Notes: generated from the letters alone by a model not told the origin. Numbered from the stretch's first letter, positions 16,899 through 25,779 are shown. The stretch is DNA of 64,000 nt from an uncultured Caulobacterales bacterium (GCA_903900155.1 CAIUMD010000047.1:1-64000), one strand, 5' to 3'. Program-made: numbers and translations.

Positions 16899-17735
16899 CT
16901 ACTTCGCCGAACGTTTCAGACTGACCAGCGCCTCGTCCAGCGGGCGGCGGTCGCCGGAGATGACTATCTGGCCGCCGTTCGGGCCGACAGGTTCGCCGCG
17001 CCAGTTGGTGACCAGGCCGCCGGCGCCTTCGATCAGGGGGATGGCGGCTTCGATGTCCCAGGACTTCAGGCCGGCCTCGATGACCATGTCCATCTTGCCC
17101 ATGGCGACCATGGCGTAGGCATAGGCGTCGCAGCCCTGGCGGGCCAGCTTGGCGGCGGCGCGCACCTGCAGCCAGGCGCCGCGTTCGGCGCCGTCGAAGC
17201 AGGCGTCGGCGTCGGTGGTGGCGATGACGGCGTCGGTCAAGTCGGCGCACGCGCGCACGCGCAGCGGCGTCTCCTGGCCACGCGCGAGAAGGCGCGAGCC
17301 GCCGGCATGGCCGACGAAGATCTCGCCAACATAGGGCTGGCCGATCGCGCCCAGCACGGGGCGGCCTTGATGGCGCAGGCCGATCAGGGTGGTCCACAGC
17401 GGCAGGCCCGAGATGAAGGCGCGCGTGCCGTCGATCGGGTCCAGCACCCAGACGAACTCGGCGTCCGGGCGGTCCTCGCCGTACTCTTCGCCGATCACGC
17501 CGTGCTCTGGATAGCGCTCGGAAATCAGTTTCCGGATCGCCGCTTCCGCGCCGCGGTCGGCCTCGGTCACCGGGTCGAACGCCGCGTGGGCGCCACGCGG
17601 CAGGTTCTTGCCCGCCCCCTTGTCGTCCAGGCCGTGGTCGGCCCGGAACAGCGGCAGGATCACCTGCGCCGAAGCGCGGTTCAGGTCGATGATGAAGGCG
17701 TCGAGCGTCGCGAGCGTGTCAGCGGAGAGCGTCAT
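16899..17735 (-). CDS. hisN: inositol monophosphatase-family phosphatase, probably histidinol-phosphatase
   Basis: This 278-residue Mg-dependent phosphatase has the family motifs GVIGEEYGED (metal Glu), WVLDPIDGTRAF (metal Asp pair) and KSWDIEAAIPLIEGAGG (third metal Asp). Alphaproteobacterial members with this layout often supply histidinol-phosphatase activity, but inositol or sulphur-nucleotide substrates are not excluded. Its 3' end carries the right copy of the 25-bp repeat, so the cassette insertion left its reading frame intact. Confidence 0.85.
   Translation of the reverse strand: MTLSADTLATLDAFIIDLNRASAQVILPLFRADHGLDDKGAGKNLPRGAHAAFDPVTEADRGAEAAIRKLISERYPEHGVIGEEYGEDRPDAEFVWVLDPIDGTRAFISGLPLWTTLIGLRHQGRPVLGAIGQPYVGEIFVGHAGGSRLLARGQETPLRVRACADLTDAVIATTDADACFDGAERGAWLQVRAAAKLARQGCDAYAYAMVAMGKMDMVIEAGLKSWDIEAAIPLIEGAGGLVTNWRGEPVGPNGGQIVISGDRRPLDEALVSLKRSAK
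16903..16927 (+). repeat. right 25-bp direct repeat flanking the toxin-antitoxin cassette
   Basis: This is an exact copy of 16103-16127, encoding part of the last residues (LVSLKRSAK) of the phosphatase on the minus strand. Confidence 0.9.
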
Positions 17736-17786
17736 GGGGCGGGGTTTAACGCCCCCGCCCTAGGTACGCTAGCTTGCTCGGCCAAC

Positions 17787-18176
17787 TTACGCGTCGGCGT
17801 GCTCGGGACCGCCGCCGTTCAGCGACTTGGCCAGGTCCAGCAGGCGACGGCGCGGACGCTCGCCCAGCAGATAGTAGGCGCGGATCAGGTCCAGCGTCTC
17901 CTTGCGGGCGAACATTTCGCCGCCCTCGGCCGACTCGCCGGTGGTCTCGCGGCGCACGTCCGACAGGCCGTCGTAGAAGTAGCCGACCGGCACTTCCAGG
18001 GCCTCGGACAGTTGCCACAGACGCGCGGCGGAGATGCGGTTGGCGCCGCACTCGTACTTTTGGATCTGCTGGAACCGCACGCCGACAGCGCCCGCCAGCT
18101 GCTGTTGGGTCAGGCCCAGCAGACGGCGGCGGCGGCGAAGGCGCTTGCCCAGATGGGTATCGATGTCGTTGCCCAT
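17787..18176 (-). CDS. XRE-family transcriptional regulator
   Basis: This 129-residue protein has an N-terminal helix-turn-helix (residues about 8-65: KRLRRRRRLLGLTQQQLAGAVGVRFQQIQKYECG). A C-terminal helical part follows (ETLDLIRAYYLLGERPRRRLLDLAKSL). This architecture is widespread and multi-copy in alphaproteobacteria, mostly uncharacterised. The start could also be ATG 18185. It is divergent from the lipid A acyltransferase gene and shares a 200-base control region containing a 31-bp palindrome. Confidence 0.85.
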   Translation of the reverse strand: MGNDIDTHLGKRLRRRRRLLGLTQQQLAGAVGVRFQQIQKYECGANRISAARLWQLSEALEVPVGYFYDGLSDVRRETTGESAEGGEMFARKETLDLIRAYYLLGERPRRRLLDLAKSLNGGGPEHADA

Positions 18177-18313
18177 GGAAACCATGCCCTAGTTTTCCCG
18201 ACCCGTCCCGAAACGGAACGGCCTGGGCTGACAGCCGCAAGTCGCGTGCCGGGCGAGCGCGTTAGGCGAAAGTGCGCGCGGTTTCGCCGGCCAACGCGCT
18301 CGAAGCATAAGAA

Positions 18314-18344
18314 CCGGAGCCGATCTGTTTCAGATCGGCCCCGG
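18314..18344. repeat. palindrome CCGATCTG-TTT-CAGATCGG between the XRE and acyltransferase genes
   Basis: CCGATCTG (18320-18327) pairs with CAGATCGG (18331-18338), and flanking CCGG extends the symmetry. It may be an operator for either divergent gene or one of the CCGATC-type palindromic repeats also seen at 41.7 kb. Confidence 0.5.
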
Positions 18345-18387
18345 AGCAAAGTTGCGCGATACGTGCGGGCGAGCCTACTAAGGACCC

Positions 18388-19338
18388 ATGTCGGATAAGC
18401 GTCAGCCCTGGGTGCAGGACCTTCTGTGGCGGTTGGAGGCCTTGGGCTTCGACCTCTTCATCGGCGCGGTGCGCCTGATGGGCGTGGATCGCGCCTCGGA
18501 CTTCGGCGGCTGGCTGGGCAAGACGTTCGGGCCGATGAGCGGGGCGCACAAGGTCGCCACGCGTAATCTGAAGCTCGCCTTCCCGGACAAGGAGGCCGCC
18601 TGGCACGCCCGCATCCTGGAGGAGCAGTGGGAGGGCCTGGGCCGCTCCTTCGCCGAATTTCCGTTGATGGACAAGATCTTGCCGTCGACCGGCCGGGTCG
18701 AGGTGGTCAACAAGGAGCGCCTGACCGAGATCGCCCGGAGCGATATCCCGGTGGTGTTCGTCTCGGGCCACCTGTCGAACTGGGAGGTCATGCCGGCCGC
18801 CATCGTCGACAGTGGCGTGGCCTGCGAGATGACCTACCGCGCCGCCAACAACCCCTATGTCGACAAGCGTATCCGTGACAGCCGCTTCCGCTACGGGGTG
18901 CGTCTGTTCGCGCCGAAGGGCGGCGACGGCTCGCGCGAGCTGCTGAGGGGCATGAACCAGGGCCGGTCCGTCGCGCTGATGAACGATCAGAAGTTCAATA
19001 GCGGCGTGGCGGCCCCGTTCTTCGGCCACGACGCTCGCACCGCGCCGGCGCCGACGCGGATGGCGATCCGTTTTGGCACGGTCCTGCAGACCATGTCCGT
19101 GCAGCGGGTGAAGGGCGCCTATTTTCGGGCGGTGGTGCACGACCCGATCGTCCCGCCCAGCACCGGCGACCGCACGGCCGACATCGAGGCGGGCGTGCGG
19201 ATGATCAACGCCTTCCTGGAAGACCGCATTCGCGAGCGGCCGGCCGAGTGGTTTTGGGTCCACCGGCGCTGGCCGAACGAAGTCTATGCGGAACTGGCCG
19301 AGCGCGAACGCGCCCAAGCGGCCAAAGAGAGCGTCTAG
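18388..19338 (+). CDS. lipid A biosynthesis acyltransferase (LpxL/HtrB family)
   Basis: This 316-residue inner-membrane enzyme transfers a secondary acyl chain onto a lipid A precursor. The catalytic H-x4-E is in SGHLSNWEVMP near residue 130, followed by MTYRAANNPYVDKRI and the R-S-V-A-L-M-N-D-Q block. The N-terminus has a hydrophobic anchor region. Which acyl position it modifies is not readable. Its stop overlaps the convergent receiver gene by 4 bases. Confidence 0.9.
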   Translation: MSDKRQPWVQDLLWRLEALGFDLFIGAVRLMGVDRASDFGGWLGKTFGPMSGAHKVATRNLKLAFPDKEAAWHARILEEQWEGLGRSFAEFPLMDKILPSTGRVEVVNKERLTEIARSDIPVVFVSGHLSNWEVMPAAIVDSGVACEMTYRAANNPYVDKRIRDSRFRYGVRLFAPKGGDGSRELLRGMNQGRSVALMNDQKFNSGVAAPFFGHDARTAPAPTRMAIRFGTVLQTMSVQRVKGAYFRAVVHDPIVPPSTGDRTADIEAGVRMINAFLEDRIRERPAEWFWVHRRWPNEVYAELAERERAQAAKESV

Positions 19339-19844
19339 ATCTCGACCGAGGCGTCCTTCTCGCCGGCGCGGCGGAAGGGGCCCGGATGGTGCGGGTCGAC
19401 GCGGCGACGGCGGCACGGACCGAAATAGTCGGCCGAACGGATGAACGGCCGCGGGTGGTAGATCACCGTATTGATGCGATCCAGCAGCGAGCGGGCGGTG
19501 ACCGGCTTTACGACCACCTCGGTCACGCCGACGTCGCGGGCCTCGAACACGCGGTGACGCTCGGCGAAGCCGGTCAGCATGATGATCGGCAGGAACGGAT
19601 CGACGCTGTCGGGCGAGTTGCGGACCAGCTGGGTGAACTGAACGCCGTCCAGCGGCGCCATCTTGAAGTCGATGATGGCGATGTCGGTCTGCCAGTCGCG
19701 CAGAATCTGCAACCCCTCGGCGCCGTCCATGGCCTCGCGGATGTGGCGGACGCCGACACCCTTGAGGATGGCCGAGACGATCGAGCGGATATGCTGGTTA
19801 TCGTCCACCAGCAAAAAGCGCAGCTTTTCCAGCGCCGCCGACAT
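19335..19844 (-). CDS. response regulator receiver protein with basic C-terminal tail
   Basis: This 169-residue protein has a receiver domain at about residues 8-125 with LLVDDNQHIR (acidic pair), the phospho-Asp in IAIIDFKM, Thr in IIMLTGF and Lys in VVVKPV. It ends in a roughly 45-residue tail containing PRPFIRSADYFGPCRRRRVDP, a conserved extension on many alphaproteobacterial CheY-like proteins. There is no known output domain, so it probably acts through protein binding. Confidence 0.88.
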   Translation of the reverse strand: MSAALEKLRFLLVDDNQHIRSIVSAILKGVGVRHIREAMDGAEGLQILRDWQTDIAIIDFKMAPLDGVQFTQLVRNSPDSVDPFLPIIMLTGFAERHRVFEARDVGVTEVVVKPVTARSLLDRINTVIYHPRPFIRSADYFGPCRRRRVDPHHPGPFRRAGEKDASVEI

Positions 19845-19971
19845 GCGGGAGCCGCCTCCTCAAGGATCTTGCGGAAAGACCGAAACCTTGGCGTCCGTTC
19901 CCCCGACGGACCCCCTATCCCGATCGGCGGCATAGCTAGCGAATGATTTTAACTCGCGCCAGGGGGGAAAC

Positions 19972-20820
19972 TTAAGCTTGGAAAGGCCCTGCGCCGACCA
20001 GCAGGGACGGGTCAAGGTTGCGGCCGCGCCACTTCATGCGCCAGCACAGGTGCGGGCCGGTCGCGCGGCCTTCCTTGCCGGTTTGCGCGATCAGCTGGCC
20101 TTGCTTCACATAAGTGCCTGTGGGCGCGAGGATTTTCGACAGGTGCAGATAGGCGGTGACCAGGCCTTGGCCGTGATCCACCAGGACGAGACCGCCTTCA
20201 TAATGCAATCCGGTCTCGGCGAAGGCGATGACGCCGCCGGCCGGAGCGCGCACCGGCGCGCCCACCGGCGCAGCCAGATCGACCCCATAATGGGGACGCT
20301 TGGGCTCGCCATTGAGGATCCGCTGGCCGCCGAACCGGGCCGAACGGCGGGCGCCTACAACCGGTAGTATGAAACCGTCGCGAAACCCCTCCAGGTCGGC
20401 CTGGCTGGCGAAGCCGGCGACCTTGCGGACATTCTCGGCGGTGATCCGTTCCAGCAGGGCCGGGTCGGTCGGAGTGACCTGTTCGGGCGGCAGGCCGTCG
20501 ATGCGCTGGATGTCGAAGTCGCCCGGCGCGATCGTGCGCTCGTCGATGGCTGAGCCGTCGGGCGTGGTCACCGTCAGCTTGCTGGCCGGCGGCGCGTCGC
20601 GGTCGAAGCCGATCACGAACCAGCCGTTGGCCGAAGCGGTGGTCAGCATCTGGCCGTCGACATCGATCATGGCGCGTGGCGTGGTGCGGCCAACGGCATA
20701 GCCGCCCTGGACGAACTTGCCCCACAAGGAGAGGCCCGGCGCGGCGGCGTGCGCAGCCCCGACCAGACCGGAAAGCGGAAGCGCGGCGATGACCGCGCGG
20801 CGGCTCAGGCCTCTTGCCAA
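19972..20820 (-). CDS. exported M23-family peptidoglycan endopeptidase-like protein
   Basis: This 282-residue protein has a twin-Arg-like signal (LSRRAVIAALPLSGLVGAAHA) and a C-terminal LytM domain. Motifs are HYGVDLAAP (Zn His and Asp), TAYLHLSK (catalytic His) and GPHLCWRMKW. In the last motif the usual second His of HxH is Cys, which could still bind zinc or mark an inactive member. Start TTG 20820 is inferred: the longer track ORF would overlap the DUF2093 gene almost fully, while this start overlaps it by 16 bases. Confidence 0.82.
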   Translation of the reverse strand: MARGLSRRAVIAALPLSGLVGAAHAAAPGLSLWGKFVQGGYAVGRTTPRAMIDVDGQMLTTASANGWFVIGFDRDAPPASKLTVTTPDGSAIDERTIAPGDFDIQRIDGLPPEQVTPTDPALLERITAENVRKVAGFASQADLEGFRDGFILPVVGARRSARFGGQRILNGEPKRPHYGVDLAAPVGAPVRAPAGGVIAFAETGLHYEGGLVLVDHGQGLVTAYLHLSKILAPTGTYVKQGQLIAQTGKEGRATGPHLCWRMKWRGRNLDPSLLVGAGPFQA

Positions 20821-21020
20821 CGCTTCAGCGCCTCGGCGGGGCCGGCATAGGCTTCCTGGTGCTCGGGGCTCCAGTAGCGCAGGGCTTCCAGCGGGATCTG
20901 CTTGTTGGTCACGGCGCACAGCACGAAGCGGCCGGGGCTGAGCACGGCATATTCGCCGTCGCCATAGTGCAGGACGGCCAGGCCGTCGGACTTGCCGAGA
21001 TCTCGATCGAAAGCGTTCAT
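20805..21020 (-). CDS. DUF2093 protein
   Basis: This 71-residue protein is recognised by LHYGDGEYAVLSPGRFVLCAVTNKQIPLEALRYWS. It is a small conserved domain of unknown function restricted largely to alphaproteobacteria. It sits between xseA and the M23 gene on the same strand and overlaps the latter by 16 bases, so the three are likely co-transcribed. Confidence 0.88.
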   Translation of the reverse strand: MNAFDRDLGKSDGLAVLHYGDGEYAVLSPGRFVLCAVTNKQIPLEALRYWSPEHQEAYAGPAEALKRWQEA

Positions 21021-21048
21021 GGCTCTTACTCTACGCCAAGCCGGGGGT

Positions 21049-22575
21049 TCAGAACAGGTCGCCCTGATCGGCCGGCGGCGCGGCCGGCTTGGGGCGAGGT
21101 TTCGGTGCGGGCGCCGCTGCTGGGGCAGGGGGCGGAACGAAACCGCCTTCGCCGTCGATCACCGCGTCGCGGTCGCCGCTCTTGAATTTCAGGTTCACGC
21201 GCTCGCCCGAGACCAGGTCGGCGGCCGAGCGGGCCAGGGTCCCGTCGCCCTTGCGGACCAGGGCGAAGCCCAGCTCCAGCGGACGCTCGGGGTTCAGCGA
21301 CTGGCGCAGCTTTTCCAGGCTGGCCAGGCGGTCGGCGTCGCGCTGCAGGCGGCGGTCGCCGGCGGCGTTCAGGCGCTGCCACAGCGCGGGCAGGCGAGCG
21401 TGCTGGGCGGCGCGGTCGGGGACGCGGCGGGCGGCCAGGTCCAGGCGCTTGCCGAGATCGGCGACGCGGTCGGCCTTGGTCGCGTGCTGGCGGCGCAGGG
21501 CGTCCGGCGTCAGGCGCGCGGTGACCTTCAGCAGCTCTTGAGCATGGACGGTGGTGTTGCGGTGCAGGGCCGCGTCCAGGCGGCCCGAAGCGATGTCGAA
21601 CCGCTGCTGGGCCAGCGCGAGAATGTCGTCAGGTCGGGGCAGGCCGCGGGCGGCGCTGACCAGACGCGTGCGGCGGTCCTCGATCAGCCGTGCGCCCGAG
21701 CGGGCCAGGCGGCGGTCGAAGTCCGAGATCAGGGCGCGCAGCTCGGCCAGCACGGGCGTGGCCATCTCGGCGGCGGCCGTCGGCGTGGGCGCGCGGCGGT
21801 CGGAGACGAAGTCGATCAGGGTGGTGTCGGTCTCGTGGCCGACGGCCGAGATCAGCGGGATGGTCCCCTCGGCCGCGGTGCGGGCCAGACCCTCGTCGTT
21901 GAAGGCCCACAGGTCCTCGACCGAGCCGCCGCCGCGCGCGACGATCAGGATGTCGGGACGCGGCACGGGGCCGCCGGGCTGGATGGCGTTGAAGCCTCGG
22001 ATGGCCGCGCTGACCTGGCCGGCGGCCGCGTCGCCCTGCACGACGCACGGCCAGACCAGCACCTGGCAGGGCCAGCGGTCGCGGATGCGATGCAGGATGT
22101 CGCGAATGACCGCGCCGGTCGGGCTGGTGATGACGCCAACCACGGCCGGCATCGAGGGGAGGGGACGCTTGCGCTCCTGGGCGAACAGGCCCTCGCCAGC
22201 CAGCTTGGCCTTCAGGCGTTCCAACTGGGCCAGCAGCGCGCCGACGCCGGCGGCCTCCATGCTGTCGATGACGATCTGGTAGCGCGAGCCGGCCGGATAG
22301 GTGGTGATCTTGCCGGTGACGATGACCTCGAGTCCATGCTCGGGCCGCACGCCAAGGCCTCGGACGTTGCCTTTCCAGACGACGCCGTCGATCGCGGACT
22401 TGTCGTCCTTGAGGGTCAGATAGACGTGGCCGTTGCTGTGGTGCGTGACCTTGGAAAGCTCGCCGCGCAGCCGCACGAAGCCATAGCGGTCCTCCAGCGT
22501 GCGCTTCAGGGCGAAGGCCAGCTCGGAAACCGAATAGGGCGGCGCGTTGGAATCGTTCGGCGCAAGGTCCGTCAT
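21049..22575 (-). CDS. xseA: exodeoxyribonuclease VII large subunit
   Basis: This 508-residue subunit, with XseB, degrades single-stranded DNA in both directions. It has the OB-fold N-terminal domain ([27 protein letters not shown]), the central catalytic domain ([56 protein letters not shown]) and a long helical C-terminal region. A Pro/Ala-rich linker follows, ending in DQGDLF. The last motif resembles clamp- or SSB-binding tails and may recruit the enzyme. No xseB is in the window. Confidence 0.94.
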   Translation of the reverse strand: MTDLAPNDSNAPPYSVSELAFALKRTLEDRYGFVRLRGELSKVTHHSNGHVYLTLKDDKSAIDGVVWKGNVRGLGVRPEHGLEVIVTGKITTYPAGSRYQIVIDSMEAAGVGALLAQLERLKAKLAGEGLFAQERKRPLPSMPAVVGVITSPTGAVIRDILHRIRDRWPCQVLVWPCVVQGDAAAGQVSAAIRGFNAIQPGGPVPRPDILIVARGGGSVEDLWAFNDEGLARTAAEGTIPLISAVGHETDTTLIDFVSDRRAPTPTAAAEMATPVLAELRALISDFDRRLARSGARLIEDRRTRLVSAARGLPRPDDILALAQQRFDIASGRLDAALHRNTTVHAQELLKVTARLTPDALRRQHATKADRVADLGKRLDLAARRVPDRAAQHARLPALWQRLNAAGDRRLQRDADRLASLEKLRQSLNPERPLELGFALVRKGDGTLARSAADLVSGERVNLKFKSGDRDAVIDGEGGFVPPPAPAAAPAPKPRPKPAAPPADQGDLF

Positions 22576-22620
22576 GGGAGCTTATCTAGGGCGGAAGTCG
22601 GGGCAGGTCACGCCGTAGTA

Positions 22621-22714
22621 GCGCCCCCTCCGTCACGTCGCCTATCGGCGCCGCGCCACCTCCCCCGCAAGCGGGGCAGGAAGCTGCGGATACGCAGCGT
22701 GACGGAGGGGGCGC
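22621..22714. repeat. 94-bp structured palindromic repeat between gcrA and xseA
   Basis: GCGCCCCCTCCGTCACG (22621-22637) is the exact reverse complement of 22698-22714. Inside are two smaller hairpins, CCCCGC-AA-GCGGGG and CTGCG-GATA-CGCAG. The compound shape is typical of dispersed intergenic repeat families. It lies downstream of gcrA and upstream of xseA, both on the minus strand. Confidence 0.7.
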
Positions 22715-22796
22715 TCAACGACGAGGGCCCAGAAACGCAAAATCCCGGGACGCGTGAGCGCCCCGGGATCCGCCGCCTGAGAGACTTTTGTTCTTC

Positions 22797-23321
22797 TTAG
22801 ATGTAGCGGCGAAGCGAACGGGCGAGCTCGGTGGCGCCGCCCTTCTTCTTGGTCTGCTGCGGCTGGTACGCCACGCGGGCGTGTTCGACGCAGTAGGGGC
22901 CTTCCGACGAGCGGCGGCCGCAGAAGGTGAAGCCTTCCGTCGACGGGTCGCCGATCGGCCACTTGCACATGTGCGCGCCCAGGGTCAGCACGGTGGCCGA
23001 ACCCGGCTCTTCATGCCGGAAGGCCGGCAGCGGCGCGGGGGCCGAGGCCACCGGAACCGACGAGGTCGGGGCCTCGACCGGGGTCACGCGGCGCGGGGCC
23101 GACGGCATGGCCTGGGCGGCCGGACGCGCCGGACGCGGAGCCTTGAACGCCGGACGCGCCGGTTGCGAGGGGGCCGCGCGGCCCGACAGGCCCAGGCGGT
23201 GCACCTTGCCGATAACGGCGTTGCGCGTGACGCCGCCCAGTTGTTTGGCGATCTGACTGGCCGACAGGCCGTCCAGCCAGAGCTTCTTCAAGGTCGAGAC
23301 TCGCTCGTCGGTCCAGCTCAT
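22797..23321 (-). CDS. gcrA: cell cycle regulator GcrA
   Basis: This 174-residue sigma-70 cofactor binds RNA polymerase and promoters carrying methylated GANTC sites, controlling S-phase genes. The N-terminal helix-turn-helix is MSWTDERVSTLKKLWLDGLSASQIAKQLGGVTRNAVIGKVHRLGL. A Pro/Ala-rich linker and the C-terminal sigma-binding domain follow (CKWPIGDPSTEGFTFCGRRSSEGPYCVEHARVAY). Start ATG 23321 gives the known GcrA length; the track ORF is 17 codons longer. GGAGACGGGTT precedes the ATG. Confidence 0.96.
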   Translation of the reverse strand: MSWTDERVSTLKKLWLDGLSASQIAKQLGGVTRNAVIGKVHRLGLSGRAAPSQPARPAFKAPRPARPAAQAMPSAPRRVTPVEAPTSSVPVASAPAPLPAFRHEEPGSATVLTLGAHMCKWPIGDPSTEGFTFCGRRSSEGPYCVEHARVAYQPQQTKKKGGATELARSLRRYI

Positions 23322-23340
23322 AACCCGTCTCCGCCGTTTA

Positions 23341-23490
23341 CGTGGGGAGACAGGCGTCCCCACGCCCATCACCCCATATATGGTGATCGGACCGCCCCGC
23401 CGGCGGTCGTCCTACTAGATATCGTAAAGAATGCGTTAAAACGCACAATGGGCGCCTGCGACTCTGTCCACAGAAACAAGATGTTGATTC
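23341..23490 (-). promoter_or_regulatory. gcrA control region with palindromes and GANTC sites
   Basis: The leader contains CGTGGGGA...TCCCCACG (23341-23364), ATCACC-N8-GGTGAT (23368-23387) and TGCGTTAAAACGCA (23432-23445). GANTC sites for CcrM methylation lie at 23460 (GACTC) and 23486 (GATTC). CTGTCCACA nearby resembles a DnaA box at 7 of 9 positions. In Caulobacter gcrA is activated by DnaA and repressed by CtrA; here the TTAA in the third palindrome could be a CtrA half-site. Assignments are by eye. Confidence 0.4.
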
Positions 23491-23559
23491 AGGCAAGCCC
23501 GAGCTTGCGAAACGCCCCCTCAAGGCGCACATGGCCAAGCAGAACAACGGGTTGAGCCG

Positions 23560-24381
23560 ATGAGAGACATGGCCAAGAGCGTCATTCCGCCGCAGCCGCG
23601 CGACTACCACGGCTGGAACTGGTCCGGGTTCGTCACCCTGTATCAGCGTGAAATCCGCCGGTTCTGGAAGGTCGGGACTCAGACGGTGGCCGCGCCGGTG
23701 GTCACGACGCTGCTCTACATGCTGGTCTTCGTGGTCGCCGTCGGCGCCAGCCGGCCGGCCGTGGGCGGGGTGACCTTCGGCCATTTCGTGGCCCCGGGCC
23801 TGATCATGATGGCGATCCTGAACAACGCCTTCGCCAACTCGTCCTCGTCGCTGATCCAGGCCAAGATGATGGGCCTGACGCCGGACTTCCTGACGCCCCC
23901 GCTGTCGGCGCTGGAGCAGATCCTGGGCTTCGCCCTGGGCGCGGCGACGCGCGGCATCGTGGTCGGCGCGGTCACGGCCATCGTCATCGGCGTGCTGCCG
24001 GGCGCGGGCCTGTCGATCGCCCACCTGTGGGCCATCCTCTATTTCGGCGTCGCGGCCTCGCTGATCCTGGGCCTGGCCGGCGTGCTGGCCGGCCTGTGGT
24101 CGGAGAAGTTCGACCAGTTGGCGGCAGTGACCAACTTCCTGATCATGCCCATGACCTTCCTGTCGGGCACCTTCTACCTGGTCGACAAGCTGCCCGAGCC
24201 GTTCCGCACGGCCAGCCACTTCAACCCGTTCTTCTACCTGATCGACGGCTTCCGCTATGGCTTCATCGGCCATGCCGACGGCTCGATCCTGATCGGCGTC
24301 GTCGCGACCGGCGCGCTGACCGTGGCGATGTTCCTGTGGTGCTGGCGTCTGTTCGTCACCGGTTACCGTCTGAAGAGCTAG
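23560..24381 (+). CDS. ABC-2 type transporter permease (YadH-like)
   Basis: This 273-residue inner-membrane protein has six predicted hydrophobic segments, starting near VAAPVVTTLLYMLVFVVAVGA. The ABC-2 signature region near the C-terminus is FLSGTFYLVDKLPEPFRTASHFNPFFYLIDGFRYGFIG. It would form the channel of an exporter. No ATPase gene is adjacent here, so its partner must be encoded elsewhere. The start could be ATG 23560 or 23569. Confidence 0.88.
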   Translation: MRDMAKSVIPPQPRDYHGWNWSGFVTLYQREIRRFWKVGTQTVAAPVVTTLLYMLVFVVAVGASRPAVGGVTFGHFVAPGLIMMAILNNAFANSSSSLIQAKMMGLTPDFLTPPLSALEQILGFALGAATRGIVVGAVTAIVIGVLPGAGLSIAHLWAILYFGVAASLILGLAGVLAGLWSEKFDQLAAVTNFLIMPMTFLSGTFYLVDKLPEPFRTASHFNPFFYLIDGFRYGFIGHADGSILIGVVATGALTVAMFLWCWRLFVTGYRLKS

Positions 24382-24456
24382 GTTTTTCAGGGCTCTTTTC
24401 ACAGTCCGTTGATTGACAGGACATCGTTCCACGGCGACAACCTGCGGCCTTCCGGT

Positions 24457-24477
24457 CCCCGCACTTGCAGTGCGGGG
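24457..24477 (+). terminator. terminator after the ABC-2 permease
   Basis: CCCCGCACT-TGC-AGTGCGGGG is followed by GCTTCTTTCCTTC. The 9-base perfect stem and pyrimidine-rich tail separate the permease gene from argD. Confidence 0.7.
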
Positions 24478-24505
24478 GCTTCTTTCCTTCTAGGAGGGCC
24501 GGTCC

Positions 24506-25720
24506 TTGAGCACCGCGACGTCGTCCAACCCCGCACAACACCACATCATGGGCGTCTACAACCGCGCCCCGCTGGCGTTTGAGCGAGGCCGAGGCGCGCG
24601 ACTGTTCTCGACCACGGGCGAGGATTATCTGGACTGCGTGGCCGGCATCGCCACCTGCGGCCTGGGCCACGCCCACCCCGTGCTGGTCGACGCGCTGAAG
24701 ACCCAGGGCGAGAAGCTCTGGCACGTCTCCAACATCTACACGATCCCCGAGCAGGAAGTGCTGGCCGACAAGCTGTGCGCGGCCACCTTCGCCGACGTGG
24801 TGTTCTTCACCAACTCGGGCACCGAGGCGATCGAGTGCGCGCTGAAGGCCGCTCGCCGCTATCACGTGATCAACGGCCAGTCCGAGCGGATCGACATCAT
24901 CGGCTTCGACGGCTCGTTCCACGGCCGCTCGTACGCCGCGGTCAACGCCTCGGGCAATGCCGGCTATCTGGATGGCTTCGGCCCGCGCCTGCCGGGCTTC
25001 ATCCAATTGCCGTTCGGCGACTTCGACGCCCTGAAGGCGGCGATCGGCCCGACCACGGCCGGCGTCATCATCGAGCCCGTGCAGGGCGAGGGCGGCGCTC
25101 GCGCGCTGACCGAAGCCCAGCTCTTGGAACTGCGCCAGATCACCCGCGACGCCGGCGTCCTGCTGATCTACGACGAAGTCCAGAGCGGCATGGGCCGGAC
25201 CGGCAAGCTCTTCGCCCACGAATGGGCGCCGGGCAGCGAGCCGGACATCATGTGCGTGGCGAAAGCCCTGGGCGGCGGCTTCCCGGTCGGCGCCTGCCTG
25301 GCCACCAACGAAGGCGCCAAGGGCATGACCCCCGGCACGCACGGTTCGACCTACGGCGGCAATCCGCTGGCCATGGCGGTCGGCAACGCGGCCTTCGACG
25401 CGATCAACAGCGAAGCGCTGCTGGACAACGTCAAGACCGTCGCCGGCTTCTTCACCCAGCAGCTGAACGGCCTGAAGGACCGCTTCCCGGACGTCATCGT
25501 CGACATCCGCGGCAAGGGCCTGCTGGTCGGCATCAAGGTCGTGCCGAACAATCGCGAGTTCATGGTCATGGCCCGCGACCAGAAGCTGCTGATCGCCGGC
25601 GGCGGCGACAACTGCGTGCGCCTGCTGCCGCCGCTGAACCTGACCGTCGAGGAAGCCAGCGAGGCGATCGCCAAGCTGGAAAAGGCCTGCGAGACCGCGC
25701 GCGCCAAGGCCTCGGCCTAA
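24506..25720 (+). CDS. argD: acetylornithine aminotransferase
   Basis: This 404-residue PLP enzyme makes N-acetylornithine from the semialdehyde in arginine synthesis and may also serve lysine synthesis. The class III aminotransferase motifs are clear: [50 protein letters not shown], and the PLP Lys in [11 protein letters not shown]. The start is TTG 24506, set by AGGAGGG 7 bases upstream; the first in-frame ATG would remove 14 residues. argF follows after 59 bases. Confidence 0.94.
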   Translation: MSTATSSNPAQHHIMGVYNRAPLAFERGRGARLFSTTGEDYLDCVAGIATCGLGHAHPVLVDALKTQGEKLWHVSNIYTIPEQEVLADKLCAATFADVVFFTNSGTEAIECALKAARRYHVINGQSERIDIIGFDGSFHGRSYAAVNASGNAGYLDGFGPRLPGFIQLPFGDFDALKAAIGPTTAGVIIEPVQGEGGARALTEAQLLELRQITRDAGVLLIYDEVQSGMGRTGKLFAHEWAPGSEPDIMCVAKALGGGFPVGACLATNEGAKGMTPGTHGSTYGGNPLAMAVGNAAFDAINSEALLDNVKTVAGFFTQQLNGLKDRFPDVIVDIRGKGLLVGIKVVPNNREFMVMARDQKLLIAGGGDNCVRLLPPLNLTVEEASEAIAKLEKACETARAKASA

Positions 25721-25737
25721 ACGACAACAAGCACTAA

Positions 25738-25766
25738 CCGCCCGCTCCGGACGCCGGGGCGGGCGG
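25738..25766 (+). repeat. argD-argF intercistronic hairpin
   Basis: CCGCCCGC and GCGGGCGG pair around an inner CCGG-ACG-CCGG. There is no T-tract, so it may stabilise or attenuate the argDF transcript rather than end it. Confidence 0.5.
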
Positions 25767-25779
25767 AACCGTTAGGGAT

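Larger units (their letters stand above)
16103..16927. mobile_element. small inserted toxin-antitoxin cassette between direct repeats
   Basis: About 775 bases carrying only a HigB/RelE-type toxin and an XRE antitoxin lie between perfect 25-bp repeats. They split the tail-to-tail ends of two core genes. The interior is visibly lower in GC than its surroundings. No transposase or integrase is inside, so it moved in trans or by recombination. Confidence 0.65.

Noticed and set aside
20992-22800. A 602-codon plus-strand ORF
   Set aside because: It lies opposite xseA and the DUF2093 gene and has shadow-type composition rich in Gly, Arg, Gln and Asp.
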